64,000 bases of DNA, from positions 1 to 64,000 of the forward strand of contig JAEZKC010000002.1 of the NCBI GenBank assembly GCA_023436205.1, given 5' to 3'. The stretch is from Fibrobacterota bacterium (GTDB lineage: Bacteria; Fibrobacterota; Chitinivibrionia; Chitinivibrionales; Chitinispirillaceae). The notes below the pieces were generated by a model. It saw only the letters and a list, made by a program, of their open reading frames with translations. It had not been told where the DNA came from and searched no databases. This document shows positions 8,608 to 18,601 of the stretch, piece by piece (the first letter of the stretch is position 1; the number at the start of each line of letters is the position of its first letter). The translations under genes were made by a program, and so were the position numbers.

Positions 8608-9905
8608 TGGCTGCATCCACTCAGGTGAGAGATCACATTTTTCAGATTATTTGCAAATTTTTCAGTACTGAAATCACGCTCTAAAGCAACAAATGCATTT
8701 TTTTGAATATTTTGCCATAACAGATTATCTTGGTATAAGCGAATGCATTGTGATGCAAACGATTGAGCATCACTTCCTACTAAAACTTCAACCTTGTCTC
8801 TCCATCCTAACTGACTAGCTAATAGAGGTGTAACAACTGATGGCAATCCATTACCAGCAGCTTCAGTTAGTTTCAAGGGAATGCCTGCAGCATACCTTGT
8901 AGGAGCAATAAAAACTTTACAAGATTCATAAAAAGCAAGCAGGTCCTTAACTCGACCTAGGAACTTAATTTTTTCAGATTCAAATTGCCTGAGTTTTTGT
9001 GAATTGCAAACACCCACAATATAAATCGGTACGGCTTCGATTTTTGTTATAAGTGGATAAATTTCGGTTAAAAAATAGAGCAAAGCATCCTCATTCGGAC
9101 AATTCGGCTTATGAATAGCCCCAATGAATAAAATACCGCTCCTTTCGTAAAAGTTTTTACTACTTTTCTGAATTTCGATTGGATGAGATACAACCTCTAC
9201 GTTTTTAATGCCATTTTCCTTAAAAATTCTCTTTTCTTTTTCTGAAACTGCAAGAACATAATCTGCTTTAGTAATTAAGTCAATTTCTCGTTTAATTTTC
9301 TGATTTATTTGGGATTGGCTATAAGGTTTTTTAAGAACATTTTGAGCATAAGTAATCTGACGAAAAGAGAAAACTGCTTCGGCATCATAAATAATGCTGC
9401 ATGAGGGATTTAATTTTTTTATTAGAGAGAAAAGTGCCTTGAAGTTATGAGGCCTACTTATAAGGATAACATCATATAACCCTGACCGTTTTCGCAATAT
9501 TTCTTTAATATACAGATCATTTCTATTGTTTTTACTAAAAATCATCTCAACACCAAGCTGCTGAAAATATTCAGTTACTTCAGTATCAAAAGAATGGCAC
9601 AAAGTCGGTAAAAACGTGATTTTAATAGGTAGTTCAGCCAATGTTCCTAATATATGAAATGCTCGAGGGTATCCATATCCTAATGCCGGGTTAGGAGCAA
9701 GATCTTCTATTACCAAAACCCTTCTTACTTTTGTTAGCAATTCATTTTCAGTTGACTCAGAATTTTTAAAGAAGGAACTATAATAATTGTAAGAACGTTT
9801 TCCTCTGTATTTTGCATAATCTAGAATTATAAAAAGCCAAGCCCTGCGACGACTACCGATCGGGCATACAATTTTTTTAAACAGAGCATATATAGACTTA
9901 TTCAC
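8604..9905 (-). CDS. Family 4 glycosyltransferase
   Basis: A 433-residue GT-B fold enzyme. The N-terminal domain has LVIEDLAPNPALGYGYPR; the C-terminal domain carries ILFIGAIHKPNCPNEDAL, IYIVGVC, IKFLGRV and PTRYAAGIPLKLTEAAGNGLP, the nucleotide-sugar block of family 4 with its Glu. Acts in the cytoplasm on the growing repeat unit; sugar unknown. The start is a GTG at 9905, 154 bases from the divergent flippase gene, so both directions are probably driven from the same intergenic region. It leads a two-gene minus operon with the following family 2 enzyme. Confidence 0.85.
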   Translation of the reverse strand: MNKSIYALFKKIVCPIGSRRRAWLFIILDYAKYRGKRSYNYYSSFFKNSESTENELLTKVRRVLVIEDLAPNPALGYGYPRAFHILGTLAELPIKITFLPTLCHSFDTEVTEYFQQLGVEMIFSKNNRNDLYIKEILRKRSGLYDVILISRPHNFKALFSLIKKLNPSCSIIYDAEAVFSFRQITYAQNVLKKPYSQSQINQKIKREIDLITKADYVLAVSEKEKRIFKENGIKNVEVVSHPIEIQKSSKNFYERSGILFIGAIHKPNCPNEDALLYFLTEIYPLITKIEAVPIYIVGVCNSQKLRQFESEKIKFLGRVKDLLAFYESCKVFIAPTRYAAGIPLKLTEAAGNGLPSVVTPLLASQLGWRDKVEVLVGSDAQSFASQCIRLYQDNLLWQNIQKNAFVALERDFSTEKFANNLKNVISHLSGCSQ

Positions 9906-10059
9906 TTACTTACTTTCGTGACTGGATTAGTGTACTGAGCGAACCAGAATAGAAAAATTATTACCTAAAATACTCTTTATTGCTTCAAACTGAGTACAAC
10001 AATCATACTCAAAGTATATTTATAAATATATTACATAATTCACTAGATAGTCAGGTGCA
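9906..10059. promoter_or_regulatory. Divergent intergenic region of the polysaccharide island
   Basis: This 154-base AT-rich gap separates the minus glycosyltransferase pair from the plus flippase/glycosyltransferase pair and must hold both promoters. A small inverted repeat, TGAGTA (9991-9996) and TACTCA (10006-10011), is a candidate operator. No confident -35/-10 pair was found. Confidence 0.35.
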
Positions 10060-11514
10060 ATGTCGCTCAATTATTCTATTGCTTCCAGATCAGCCACTGG
10101 CGGGGCTCTACTCTTAAGTCGACAGATCGTTGTTCAAAGTGCCAACTTTGTGGGTACCATTCTATTAGCCAGGTTTCTTTCCATCTCCGATTATGGTTTT
10201 TTTGGAATTGTTTACTTCCTTTTTTCATTCATTATTAATTTCGGTGACATTGGCCTCTCTGCTAGTCTTTTACATCAGACAGAAGAGCCAACAGAAAAAG
10301 ATTACAACATTATTTTTTCTGCTCAAATAATTCTAACAACGCTAGTCGCTTTAATATTTAGCATTTCTTCCCCATTATTGTGTAAAGCTTACAAATTGCC
10401 TAATTCCTTTTCGCTCTATTTTGTTCTTATCGCAGCATCTTTAATTAGCACGGCATTTAAAGTAACTCCGACTGCAAGACTTGAGAGGCACCTTGATTTT
10501 AAATGGCTCAGTATCATAGAAATAATCCAAGCATTAATTTATAACCTATGTGCCGCCATCATGGCTTATCACAGATTAGGGCCATTAAGTTTTTCATTAG
10601 CACTACTAATCCGATCCATTGTAGGCAGTATACTGATAAATATCGTCAGCCCGAGAATGCCCCGTTTTGATACAAATTTCCCCATTTTGAAAAAACATTT
10701 AGCATTTGGCCTTCCATTTCAGGCTAGTCTGTTTATAAATTCCTTAAAAGATTCTATATCTCCAATTATTATAGGATTAATTCTAGGCATATCTCAAACA
10801 GGTACTGTTAATATGGCTGTAACAATTGCAGCACTTCCAGTAATGTTTTTGTTCATTTTTTCAAGAATCTATTTTCCCGCTTTTTCCAGAGCGAAATCCG
10901 ATTCAATTCAGCTAAACTATTTATTCAGATTATTTGTGCGCCTAAGCAATTCCTTTGTTGCACCTCTAGCCATTTTCATTCTAATCTTCCCAGATCAAGT
11001 GATAAGTTACATATTTAGTCCAAAGTGGCTAATTACAAAACCATTACTTTTTCTATTATGGTCAGCAAACGTATTTGTACCAGGAACATTGGTCTGCATA
11101 AGTTTAATGAACGCCTTGGGTTATGCAAAAACAGTCCTTAAGTATAATTTGCTTTGGATGATCCTTACATTGGGATTGAGTACCCCGCTTGTTTTCACTT
11201 TAGGTCCATTAGGGTTTGGTTATGCCAATTTAGCAGTAAATATATCGATGCTTCTCATTTTCCAAACTGTTGGTAATTTAATTAATGTTAATATCTATAA
11301 AGAAACGATATTAGGTTGGATCCCGGCGCTATTATCAGTGGTCGTTCTTATTTTAATAAAAATGCTATTACCACAAGGCAAGCTAATCCTCACTTTAAGT
11401 TTTCTCTCATACTTCATTTTAAGCTCAATGGTGACAATATTATTTTCCCATAAAGATCTAATTGTAATTATAAAATCATTTAATTTCCGGCGTCTTGATG
11501 AAAAACAATCTTAA
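10060..11514 (+). CDS. Wzx-type oligosaccharide flippase
   Basis: A 484-residue polytopic membrane protein of the MOP superfamily (polysaccharide transporter, MATE-like). About 12-14 hydrophobic segments are visible. The N-terminal LLSRQIVVQSANFVGTILLA followed by a DYGFFGIV turn is the signature of Wzx/RfbX proteins. Its job is to flip undecaprenyl-linked repeat units across the inner membrane before polymerisation by the Wzy-like protein encoded at 12583. AGGTG precedes the ATG. It overlaps the next glycosyltransferase gene by 17 bases. Confidence 0.88.
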   Translation: MSLNYSIASRSATGGALLLSRQIVVQSANFVGTILLARFLSISDYGFFGIVYFLFSFIINFGDIGLSASLLHQTEEPTEKDYNIIFSAQIILTTLVALIFSISSPLLCKAYKLPNSFSLYFVLIAASLISTAFKVTPTARLERHLDFKWLSIIEIIQALIYNLCAAIMAYHRLGPLSFSLALLIRSIVGSILINIVSPRMPRFDTNFPILKKHLAFGLPFQASLFINSLKDSISPIIIGLILGISQTGTVNMAVTIAALPVMFLFIFSRIYFPAFSRAKSDSIQLNYLFRLFVRLSNSFVAPLAIFILIFPDQVISYIFSPKWLITKPLLFLLWSANVFVPGTLVCISLMNALGYAKTVLKYNLLWMILTLGLSTPLVFTLGPLGFGYANLAVNISMLLIFQTVGNLINVNIYKETILGWIPALLSVVVLILIKMLLPQGKLILTLSFLSYFILSSMVTILFSHKDLIVIIKSFNFRRLDEKQS

Positions 11515-12571
11515 AATATCTTTTATTATTCCGTTTACTGAAAAAACCGGTGGCATCTTAGTAGTGCTTGAGTATTATAGGCAACTAACAAAACTAGGAC
11601 ACAAAGTAAATATCTATTACCCTCTCTTGCCTTACATGGATCTTATTCCCAATACTCTGCCAATCTGGAGGCGAATTGATATTTGGATTAAACGTTTACT
11701 TGTTAACATCGTCGAATTCAAAACCAGACTAGAGCTTTTTTCAGAACATATCCCTATTACACCAGTTCTGAGAATAACTAATCCCTTCATTACAAATGCA
11801 GATATTATAGTTGCTACAGCATGGCCGACAGCTTATAGCATAGCTAACCTTTCCAACTCAAAAGGTAAAAAGTACTATCTTGTACAACACTATGAAAACT
11901 GGGGGGGCAACGAATTAAAAGTTGATAAATCATATCAACTTGCCATTGGTATTATTACTATAGCCCCCTGGTTAACCCAACTCTTAAAGGATAAATTCAG
12001 GATTAATATTCTAAGCGAAATTCATAATGGTATTAGACTTGACCGTTTTTACCCGAGACCTAACAAGTCTTTCAACAAACCATCAATTCTAATGATGATT
12101 CATGAAAACTCATGGAAAGGAACTGAAGATGGCCTCACTGCCCTATCACAAATAAAGAGTACATATCCAGAGGTTAAGATAGTACTGTTTGGCATGTGCA
12201 ATCCTCCAGTTACGAATTTTGAACACGAATATTATCAAAATCCCCCCTACAATACATTGCTTCTTCTCTACCAAAATGCCACCATTTTCATTTCACCTAG
12301 CCATACAGAAGGATGGCACCTGCCTCCAATGGAAGCAATGGCATGTATGTGTGCTGTGGTTGCAACTAATGTGGGTTGTATCCCTGTATTAAATAATGGA
12401 AACAACTTAGTATTAATAAAAGTAAGGGATCCAAACAGCATTTTTCAATCTGTTGCACTACTTGTGACTGACCCTGACCAGAATCAGCGCATTGCAATTA
12501 ATGGGTATAATTCGATACAAGATTACACATGGGAAAGTGCAGCCGGAAAGATGCAATGGTTATTTCAATAA
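11498..12571 (+). CDS. Family 4 glycosyltransferase
   Basis: A 357-residue GT-B fold enzyme. KTGGILVVLEYYRQL near the N-terminus is the acceptor-side glycine loop, NGIRLDRFYP marks the domain linker, and ISPSHTEGWHLPPMEAMAC is the C-terminal donor-binding block. Sugar specificity is unknown. The start at 11498 lies within the flippase gene and has no strong ribosome site, so it probably depends on translation of the flippase. It ends 11 bases before the convergent polymerase/ligase gene. Confidence 0.85.
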   Translation: MKNNLKISFIIPFTEKTGGILVVLEYYRQLTKLGHKVNIYYPLLPYMDLIPNTLPIWRRIDIWIKRLLVNIVEFKTRLELFSEHIPITPVLRITNPFITNADIIVATAWPTAYSIANLSNSKGKKYYLVQHYENWGGNELKVDKSYQLAIGIITIAPWLTQLLKDKFRINILSEIHNGIRLDRFYPRPNKSFNKPSILMMIHENSWKGTEDGLTALSQIKSTYPEVKIVLFGMCNPPVTNFEHEYYQNPPYNTLLLLYQNATIFISPSHTEGWHLPPMEAMACMCAVVATNVGCIPVLNNGNNLVLIKVRDPNSIFQSVALLVTDPDQNQRIAINGYNSIQDYTWESAAGKMQWLFQ

Positions 12572-12582
12572 AAAACAGAATA

Positions 12583-13992
12583 CTATGTCGCGTTTTCTTT
12601 GCTAATTAAGCGATCAGGTTGCTCAGTATAGTTACATATTATTAAAAATAAAAATAAAAATAATAACCAAAATCTACCAAAACTTGGATTAAACCAAAAC
12701 GTCTCCTGCGTAACACAACTAAACAATAATAATAAAGTCACAAAAAGAAAACCAACATACTCTCGCCTTCGTCCTCTAGAATTTCGTACCAACTGCATAA
12801 GAATATTTAGTAAAATCAGTATAAAGATAAGAAGCCCTACCAGTCCGGCTTCAACAAAAACATGAAAAAAGTTATTGTGAGCTCCCGTGGTAAATGTACC
12901 AACTTCCAAATAATAACTAAACCGAAGAGAATTAAAGGTGCCAATACCAATTCCAAATATTTTCTGCACCCATGGGCCAGATAAAAAGTGCTCTAGAACA
13001 CGCTCCCAGATTAGAAGACGTCCATATGTACTTAAATCAATAGATCCTGTTTGACTTGAAACCAGTGCATTTAGGACAATATTCTTTAGAGGAGTTAACA
13101 AAAATAAAGCTAAACATAATATAAACGAGAATCCCCATAATATGAGTTTTTTAGGAGTGTTTTTTAAAAGCAAGAAAGTCGAAAATGGAATCGCCAGCAT
13201 TAGCCCTAAAATACTGCTTCTGCTACCAGATAAAAAAATCAGAACTAAACTTAAAATAAAGATAAAAACACAAAGTAGTCTGTTTAGTTTTTCTTTAAAC
13301 TCGAAAAAACCGTAAAAACAAATAGCCAAAGATAGCGCCATTACGTTCCCGAGCATCCCATGGTGTTTGGAAAAAGTACCTGTGATCTGTTGAAGTTGTA
13401 TTAATGAATCGGCCTTTAAAGAAAACGCCTGAAAAACAGAAACAAAAATCTCAATAGTAATACAAAATAGGAAAAAACTTATAACTTTATTCTTATAATC
13501 TTTCCATTGAGGTTGACTAAACAACAAAATACAAATTACCATCTGAAGAAGATTGTATATGAAAAACAATGAGGTGATATTCTCAAAAGTGGTATGTAAA
13601 TAGAAATTAATTACAAATCCAACAATGGCCCACAAAGTGAACAATGTAAATAAATAAAAAAGAGTCTTTTGTTTGGACAAAAGTGCTCTCAATTGAAAAT
13701 TCTTATTGGCTAAAAAAGCAACAACTATCAACGGAAATAGCAAATCTGTTAATTGGACACTGAGCATCCAGCCGTGAGATATAATTGGCTGGTTGAAAAA
13801 GAAACTTAATATAAACAAGTAAAGAATTAAATCAGGTTTAAGAATCAATAACAGAGAGGATAACAAAAAAAACAGAGGCAGGAATATGATGGGTTTCCCA
13901 GAAATCTGCCAAATCAAAATAAGGCCTAGTACAAGAAGCCCCGAACACTGTACTAGAAGATCAGAGTCAGTAAAATTTTTTAAGTGTTTCAC
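12583..13992 (-). CDS. O-antigen polymerase/ligase family membrane protein (Wzy_C)
   Basis: A 469-residue inner-membrane protein with roughly 12 hydrophobic segments. It has the hallmark GAHNNFFHVFVEAGLVG loop of the Wzy_C (O-antigen ligase/polymerase) family near residue 365 and a preceding SGSRSS motif. The sequence alone cannot say whether it polymerises repeat units (Wzy) or attaches them to a carrier (WaaL or a glycan ligase). The GTG start overlaps the stop of the Wzz-type gene (GTGA). As the only such gene in the island, polymerase is the simpler reading. Confidence 0.82.
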   Translation of the reverse strand: MKHLKNFTDSDLLVQCSGLLVLGLILIWQISGKPIIFLPLFFLLSSLLLILKPDLILYLFILSFFFNQPIISHGWMLSVQLTDLLFPLIVVAFLANKNFQLRALLSKQKTLFYLFTLFTLWAIVGFVINFYLHTTFENITSLFFIYNLLQMVICILLFSQPQWKDYKNKVISFFLFCITIEIFVSVFQAFSLKADSLIQLQQITGTFSKHHGMLGNVMALSLAICFYGFFEFKEKLNRLLCVFIFILSLVLIFLSGSRSSILGLMLAIPFSTFLLLKNTPKKLILWGFSFILCLALFLLTPLKNIVLNALVSSQTGSIDLSTYGRLLIWERVLEHFLSGPWVQKIFGIGIGTFNSLRFSYYLEVGTFTTGAHNNFFHVFVEAGLVGLLIFILILLNILMQLVRNSRGRRREYVGFLFVTLLLLFSCVTQETFWFNPSFGRFWLLFLFLFLIICNYTEQPDRLISKENAT

Positions 13993-15185
13993 AAAACAGA
14001 ACTTGGATTTTTAATTTCGTTACTGACAGGAGCCTTATAGCTACTTTTGAAATAACCTTTAAAAACCGGAATATGGTTTCTCAACATGTGTTGAATTGAT
14101 ATAAACACGAATAAAGATGCCATGTATCCGATCACAATAAGCGCAATTACCTGAATTCGCTTAGGTCTTGCTTTGTATTCCGGTTTAAAAGCCGGATCTA
14201 CCATAACCAGAGGAGAAACATCCTTTGCTTCCTGGAGCTTGGCATTCTCCAATTCCTTTCTAAATAAGATACTAATCTGATTCTGAATTTCTAAAGACCT
14301 TAATATATCAGTGTACTCTGGAATAAGTTCAGAGGAAAGATCAAAGGATGGTAATACGTTATAATCCTTATTAGACTCTAATTCTGCCAACTTTTTTTGA
14401 TAGGTTTTACGTAAAGAGATTGCTTCAGTTATTTCTGGTGTGGATTCCCTGAAACTTCCCTGTAGAGAGGTGATTTTAAGATCATTTACTACAGAAGCAG
14501 CTTTGATATCGGCATACGTTTTTAATGAAAGTTTCAACTGCTCAGGTATATCAAATGCTTTGTACTTTATTTGAAACTCTTTATAGGCGTCTTGAATACT
14601 GTCAAGTTTTTGCTGAGATTGATCATACTGTCCCTGTATGAATATTCTGTTTCGTCTGGCTTTATCAATACTTATATCTTTCATTGCGGAATCTAAAAGA
14701 AAATAGGCATATTCAGTCATTAAAAGAGCAGTATCAGGATTGGTATGAAAACAGGTGATATTGTAAGCAATAGTTTTGCTCATCCCCATGCCACGACCTC
14801 TAATGGATGAGCTTAGAATGACCTTATCACTCATTTCCCTTATGGCATTCTCAATTTTATTCTTATTCTTGGTTAATTTATAACTTTTAATTAGCTCAAA
14901 CTGCTGAATCATTTTCTTTTTAAAAGCATAACTGTCGAAAACGGTTTCAATCTGGTCCCCCGAGACATCTGTTGAGAGCATGTTCATCAGAGGGTTCTCC
15001 ATCATGCTTAAAGCTGAAATAGAACCGGAAGTTGGCGGAAGGAAGGTAATATTTGAACGGTATTCCTTCTTTAAAACATAAAATGTAAAAACGACGGCAA
15101 CAATCGAGACCAAAAAAAAGTTGATCAGTAAAAACCATCGTTTTTCCCACAACTTTACCAGATACGGTACTATATCTAAAAGCAT
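13989..15185 (-). CDS. Wzz-type polysaccharide chain-length/co-polymerase protein
   Basis: A 398-residue protein with a transmembrane helix near residues 20-40, a long coiled periplasmic domain rich in Lys/Glu/Gln, and a second transmembrane helix near 345-365, the layout of polysaccharide co-polymerases. The C-terminal cytoplasmic tail is short and has no Walker motifs, so the tyrosine-kinase half found in Wzc proteins is missing here. It sets polymer length with the Wzy-type protein encoded next and contacts the outer-membrane exporter encoded divergently at 15325. Confidence 0.82.
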   Translation of the reverse strand: MLLDIVPYLVKLWEKRWFLLINFFLVSIVAVVFTFYVLKKEYRSNITFLPPTSGSISALSMMENPLMNMLSTDVSGDQIETVFDSYAFKKKMIQQFELIKSYKLTKNKNKIENAIREMSDKVILSSSIRGRGMGMSKTIAYNITCFHTNPDTALLMTEYAYFLLDSAMKDISIDKARRNRIFIQGQYDQSQQKLDSIQDAYKEFQIKYKAFDIPEQLKLSLKTYADIKAASVVNDLKITSLQGSFRESTPEITEAISLRKTYQKKLAELESNKDYNVLPSFDLSSELIPEYTDILRSLEIQNQISILFRKELENAKLQEAKDVSPLVMVDPAFKPEYKARPKRIQVIALIVIGYMASLFVFISIQHMLRNHIPVFKGYFKSSYKAPVSNEIKNPSSVL

Positions 15186-15233
15186 TCTCGACCCCTATAG
15201 TGAAAACAAAAAAAATAGCATATTTTTCAATAT

Positions 15234-15262
15234 TTGTCCAATTTGTGTTTGATCAATAAAAA
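15234..15262 (+). promoter_or_regulatory. Candidate promoter of the polysaccharide export gene
   Basis: TTGTCC and TAAAAA are separated by exactly 17 bases, each matching four of six positions of the sigma-70 consensus, 60 bases upstream of the export gene start. The surrounding AT-richness makes chance matches likely. Confidence 0.3.
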
Positions 15263-15324
15263 TGGCGGTCCTCCAAAGTCCAAATTATTTTTAATAAATG
15301 CCCAATCCAGAAGTGGAGTTATGA

Positions 15325-16887
15325 ATGATTTTAAAAAAAGTATTGTATCTAATTTGCGCTGCCTCAATCGTAAGTGCTCAAGGTTATGTCCAAAGCACAG
15401 ATAATTTCGAGTCTTCAAATGAGTTTGACAAGTCACCGAATTCACATGAATTCAGGTCAGCCCCTTTGGGGGTATATAAAACCACTCTTCCTATAAATAA
15501 CTATGTTGATGAAAATTCATATATTGTTGGTAATGGTGACGTCTTTTTTATCTCACCCGTTCAAATTCCTTCGATAAAGTACACTGCAACGGTTGATTCA
15601 AAAGGTGATTTGTATATTCCTGATCTTGGATATCTTGAACTCGGACGTATCCCGCTAATTTTAGCTAAACAAAAAATATCGGAATACTTAAAGTCAAAAA
15701 TTCGCAAAGAAACCAATTTTTATATCTCCCTATCTCAAGTCAAAACTGCATCAGTTTCGATTAGAGGACTTATTTCAGAACCGGGAGCCCATAATTTTCA
15801 AGGCACGATTCGTCTATTTGATGCAATAAAAAAAGCGAATGGTGATAATATACCCGCGCTTGATCAAGCTGATCTTCGAGCTGTTAAATGTACAAATAAT
15901 GGCGAAGTGAAGACATTTGATCTGCTTGCTTACCTGTACAGAAATGATTTTACTCAGAACCCCTATGTTTTCCCTGGAGATGACATTTATATAAAGACAT
16001 CAAGTCAAAGAGTATACATAACTGGTGCCATCCGTTTTCCAGCTTCTGGGTTTTATCCTATCAAAGAAGGAGAAACTTTAGAAAGTTTTCTTTCACTTTT
16101 TTCTATCGATAGCTCAGCAGATTTGGAAAGTATTGTTGTTCAGAGGACGTTAGAAGGGACTACCACTAATCAAAATCTGAGCAGCAGCGACTTTCCATTA
16201 CACAACCTGGATGCGATAATTATCCCTTTAAAAAAGAATTTTCCCGATATTCAGACTATTTCAGTCAGTGGAGAAATCTCAAGTCCTGGGTCCTATCTGA
16301 TTAAAAAGAATATCACCACAGCCAAAATGATAATAGAACAAGCTGGGGGGATTACCTCCGATGGGAATCTCAGTCAAGCTGTAATCTTAAGAACAAGTAA
16401 AATGTTTTCAGAACGTTTTTATCAAGGTGCACCAAATCTGCGTGGAATCAGACCAGAATTAGGCGTTGGAGTGACAATGGCTGCCTCCACAGCAGATCAC
16501 ATTGTAGTCAAGCTAGCTGAACGAGGTCTGGACATATTGCTTGAACCGGGAGACCAGATAATTATACCCAAAACTGATAAATTTGTATATATAAGCGGCA
16601 ATGTTAAGCAACCCGGTGCTTATGAGTTCTCCCCCGGAAAAGACAAATTCTATTATATCTCCCAAGCGGGTGGGCTAAGTAAAAATGCGAACAAATCAAA
16701 TATTCAAGTCTATTTAAAATTTGGAGAAACCACCCAGGCTGTGCAGACAAAAGAAGTCGAAGCGGGTAGTATCATTATAGTTCCAGCTTCTCAAGAGTAC
16801 AAATTCTTTTCAACAGTCTTCTTACCCTTGATTTCTGCTTTAGCTACAACCATCGGAGTAGGGTTAGCCATTTATAATTCTAGATAA
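15325..16887 (+). CDS. Polysaccharide export protein (Wza-like, SLBB domains)
   Basis: A 520-residue protein with a signal peptide (MILKKVLYLICAASIVSAQG). The Poly_export domain around residues 65-130 has YIVGNGDVFFI and DSKGDLYIPDLGYL. Several SLBB repeats follow, each with a G-x-I-x-x-P-G-x-Y/H-type core (ISEPGAHNF, ISSPGSYLI, VKQPGAYEF). A hydrophobic C-terminal helix near 500-515 could be the outer-membrane-spanning helix of Wza. There is no lipobox Cys. GGAG precedes the ATG. It forms the exit channel for the polymer and lies divergently from the Wzz-type gene. Confidence 0.88.
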   Translation: MILKKVLYLICAASIVSAQGYVQSTDNFESSNEFDKSPNSHEFRSAPLGVYKTTLPINNYVDENSYIVGNGDVFFISPVQIPSIKYTATVDSKGDLYIPDLGYLELGRIPLILAKQKISEYLKSKIRKETNFYISLSQVKTASVSIRGLISEPGAHNFQGTIRLFDAIKKANGDNIPALDQADLRAVKCTNNGEVKTFDLLAYLYRNDFTQNPYVFPGDDIYIKTSSQRVYITGAIRFPASGFYPIKEGETLESFLSLFSIDSSADLESIVVQRTLEGTTTNQNLSSSDFPLHNLDAIIIPLKKNFPDIQTISVSGEISSPGSYLIKKNITTAKMIIEQAGGITSDGNLSQAVILRTSKMFSERFYQGAPNLRGIRPELGVGVTMAASTADHIVVKLAERGLDILLEPGDQIIIPKTDKFVYISGNVKQPGAYEFSPGKDKFYYISQAGGLSKNANKSNIQVYLKFGETTQAVQTKEVEAGSIIIVPASQEYKFFSTVFLPLISALATTIGVGLAIYNSR

Positions 16888-16911
16888 CATACATCCATTT
16901 CAGAGGACTAA

Positions 16912-18243
16912 ATGAAAAGGCTATTAGCATCTCCTTTTTTCGGTTTTATATTGATTATAGCGTCATGCAACCAATCTGATCCTATAAACAATTTTCAAAA
17001 CGAGCAAAAAAGAATACTATCTGCCCCACCACTTGGCTGGAATAGTTACGATAGTTATTTCGCATCTATAAATGAACAAATAATCATTGATAACATTAAC
17101 GCCTTTGAACAAAGACTAAAACCATCTGGTTATGAATATTTCGTTTTAGACGATGGGTGGCAATGCCATTGGGATTTAGAAAAAAACAAGTATTATGGCT
17201 ATATTGATTCCTTTGGAAGGTGCATGGCAGATACGACCAGGTTTGCACAAGGACTGAAACCCTATATTGAATTAGCACATTCGAAAGGGATAAAATTTGG
17301 AGTATGGCTTATTCGAGGTGCCCCAATAGAAGCAAAAGCAAAAGGTCTAAAAATTAAAGGCACTTCAACTTATTTTACCGATGTCCTTGATGAATCTGTT
17401 GCTATAGACCCTTGGCTTGGAGTTCCCTCCTGGCACGGAACCAGTGCATTTAAAGATTTGAACGCAATGCAAGCATATTACAATTCTGTATTTGAGTTAC
17501 TTGCAGATTGGAATATTGATTTTGTTAAATACGACTACGTAATAAACTCACCAAAAGACATTTCTGCAATTGCAGAAGCTCGTAAAAATCATGCTCCCAA
17601 CATTGTTCTATCGCTTTCTGCCGGATGTGGTTCGAATACTCAGTATTTTGACATTTACAGTAGAGCGGATATGGTCAGGATAACATCTGATGTTTGGGAT
17701 AATAGAAAAAGTTTAGTTGAATGTTTCAAACAATGGGAGCTCCTTTCTTCATATGCACAGCCAGGCTTCTATCTTGACCTGGACATGATTCCTTTCGGTT
17801 CTCTTCCAGTATATGGCCGCAATGATAGCTTAACACTTGATCAGAAGCAAAGTTTCATAGCTCAACGAGCACTCGCAGCATCACCACTAATTATGGGTGG
17901 CTCACTAACGGAAAGCGACAGTACTTCGTTTGCCCTTATAACCGATTCGGATATGTTAGAATGTAACCAAAATGGTGTCTGTGGCAAGCTAATCAACCGT
18001 ACTGCAAAATATGACATCTGGAAGACAAAGTCTGCCGAAAATGCAGATAATGGGTGGGTGGGTGTTTTCAACAGAACCACAGAACAAATTACAATTAACC
18101 TATCAGCAGCAGATCTTGATCTGGACAAAGATTCTAGCTACAAATATTATGATATCTGGAAAAAGCATTCACTTCCTGAAGGTAGTATTATTGATAGATT
18201 GAATGCAGACGGAGTCTTATTTCTCAGCTACAAAAAACAATAA
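16912..18243 (+). CDS. GH27-like alpha-galactosidase lipoprotein
   Basis: A 443-residue glycoside hydrolase with a lipoprotein signal (hydrophobic core ending IIASC). The GH27/melibiase blocks are ordered as expected: PPLGWNSYDSY at about residue 40, LDDGWQ at about 80, a GVWLIRG strand, the nucleophile Asp in VKYDY at about 205, and the proposed acid/base Asp in RITSDVWD at about 260. GH27 enzymes are retaining alpha-galactosidases or N-acetylgalactosaminidases; the exact sugar is unknown. It sits 24 bases behind the export gene, so it may trim or recycle the exported polymer at the envelope. Confidence 0.82.
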   Translation: MKRLLASPFFGFILIIASCNQSDPINNFQNEQKRILSAPPLGWNSYDSYFASINEQIIIDNINAFEQRLKPSGYEYFVLDDGWQCHWDLEKNKYYGYIDSFGRCMADTTRFAQGLKPYIELAHSKGIKFGVWLIRGAPIEAKAKGLKIKGTSTYFTDVLDESVAIDPWLGVPSWHGTSAFKDLNAMQAYYNSVFELLADWNIDFVKYDYVINSPKDISAIAEARKNHAPNIVLSLSAGCGSNTQYFDIYSRADMVRITSDVWDNRKSLVECFKQWELLSSYAQPGFYLDLDMIPFGSLPVYGRNDSLTLDQKQSFIAQRALAASPLIMGGSLTESDSTSFALITDSDMLECNQNGVCGKLINRTAKYDIWKTKSAENADNGWVGVFNRTTEQITINLSAADLDLDKDSSYKYYDIWKKHSLPEGSIIDRLNADGVLFLSYKKQ

Positions 18244-18601
18244 AATATCCTTCTAAAGGCTTCATGTGAAGGACGCCAGTCCATCAAGGTTACAGCGCAG
18301 ATTGTGCCTCGGTGAACTCAAATACAAGGTTTACACCTTAACACCAGATCTCATCCATTCAGGGCATAATTGCGAGGAGTTAGGAAATGATGCACCGAAA
18401 GAAGCACAAATCTCAGTTTCAACAAATACCCATTCGTCCCACAAGATTGCAATACCCTATATCTCATTATTCCCCAACAATGTTCCACAAGAATAAAAGT
18501 GAGCCCGAAAGGTAGCTGAATGCGCTAAGAAAAGTTCACGTCAAAACAGATAAAAACAGGAATTTCTCATTAGTAGGATACCTTTCATAGCTATAGCTTT
18601 C
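18244..18601. other. Intergenic stretch without a convincing gene
   Basis: This gap lies between the convergent GH27-like gene and the minus Ig-like lipoprotein gene. A 76-codon frame (18266-18496, GTG start) has no ribosome site and no recognisable feature, so I do not call it. No strong hairpin terminator was found. Confidence 0.4.

Noticed and set aside
18266..18496. 76-codon frame in the gap after the GH27-like gene
   Set aside because: No ribosome site, no recognisable motif, and composition like non-coding DNA.
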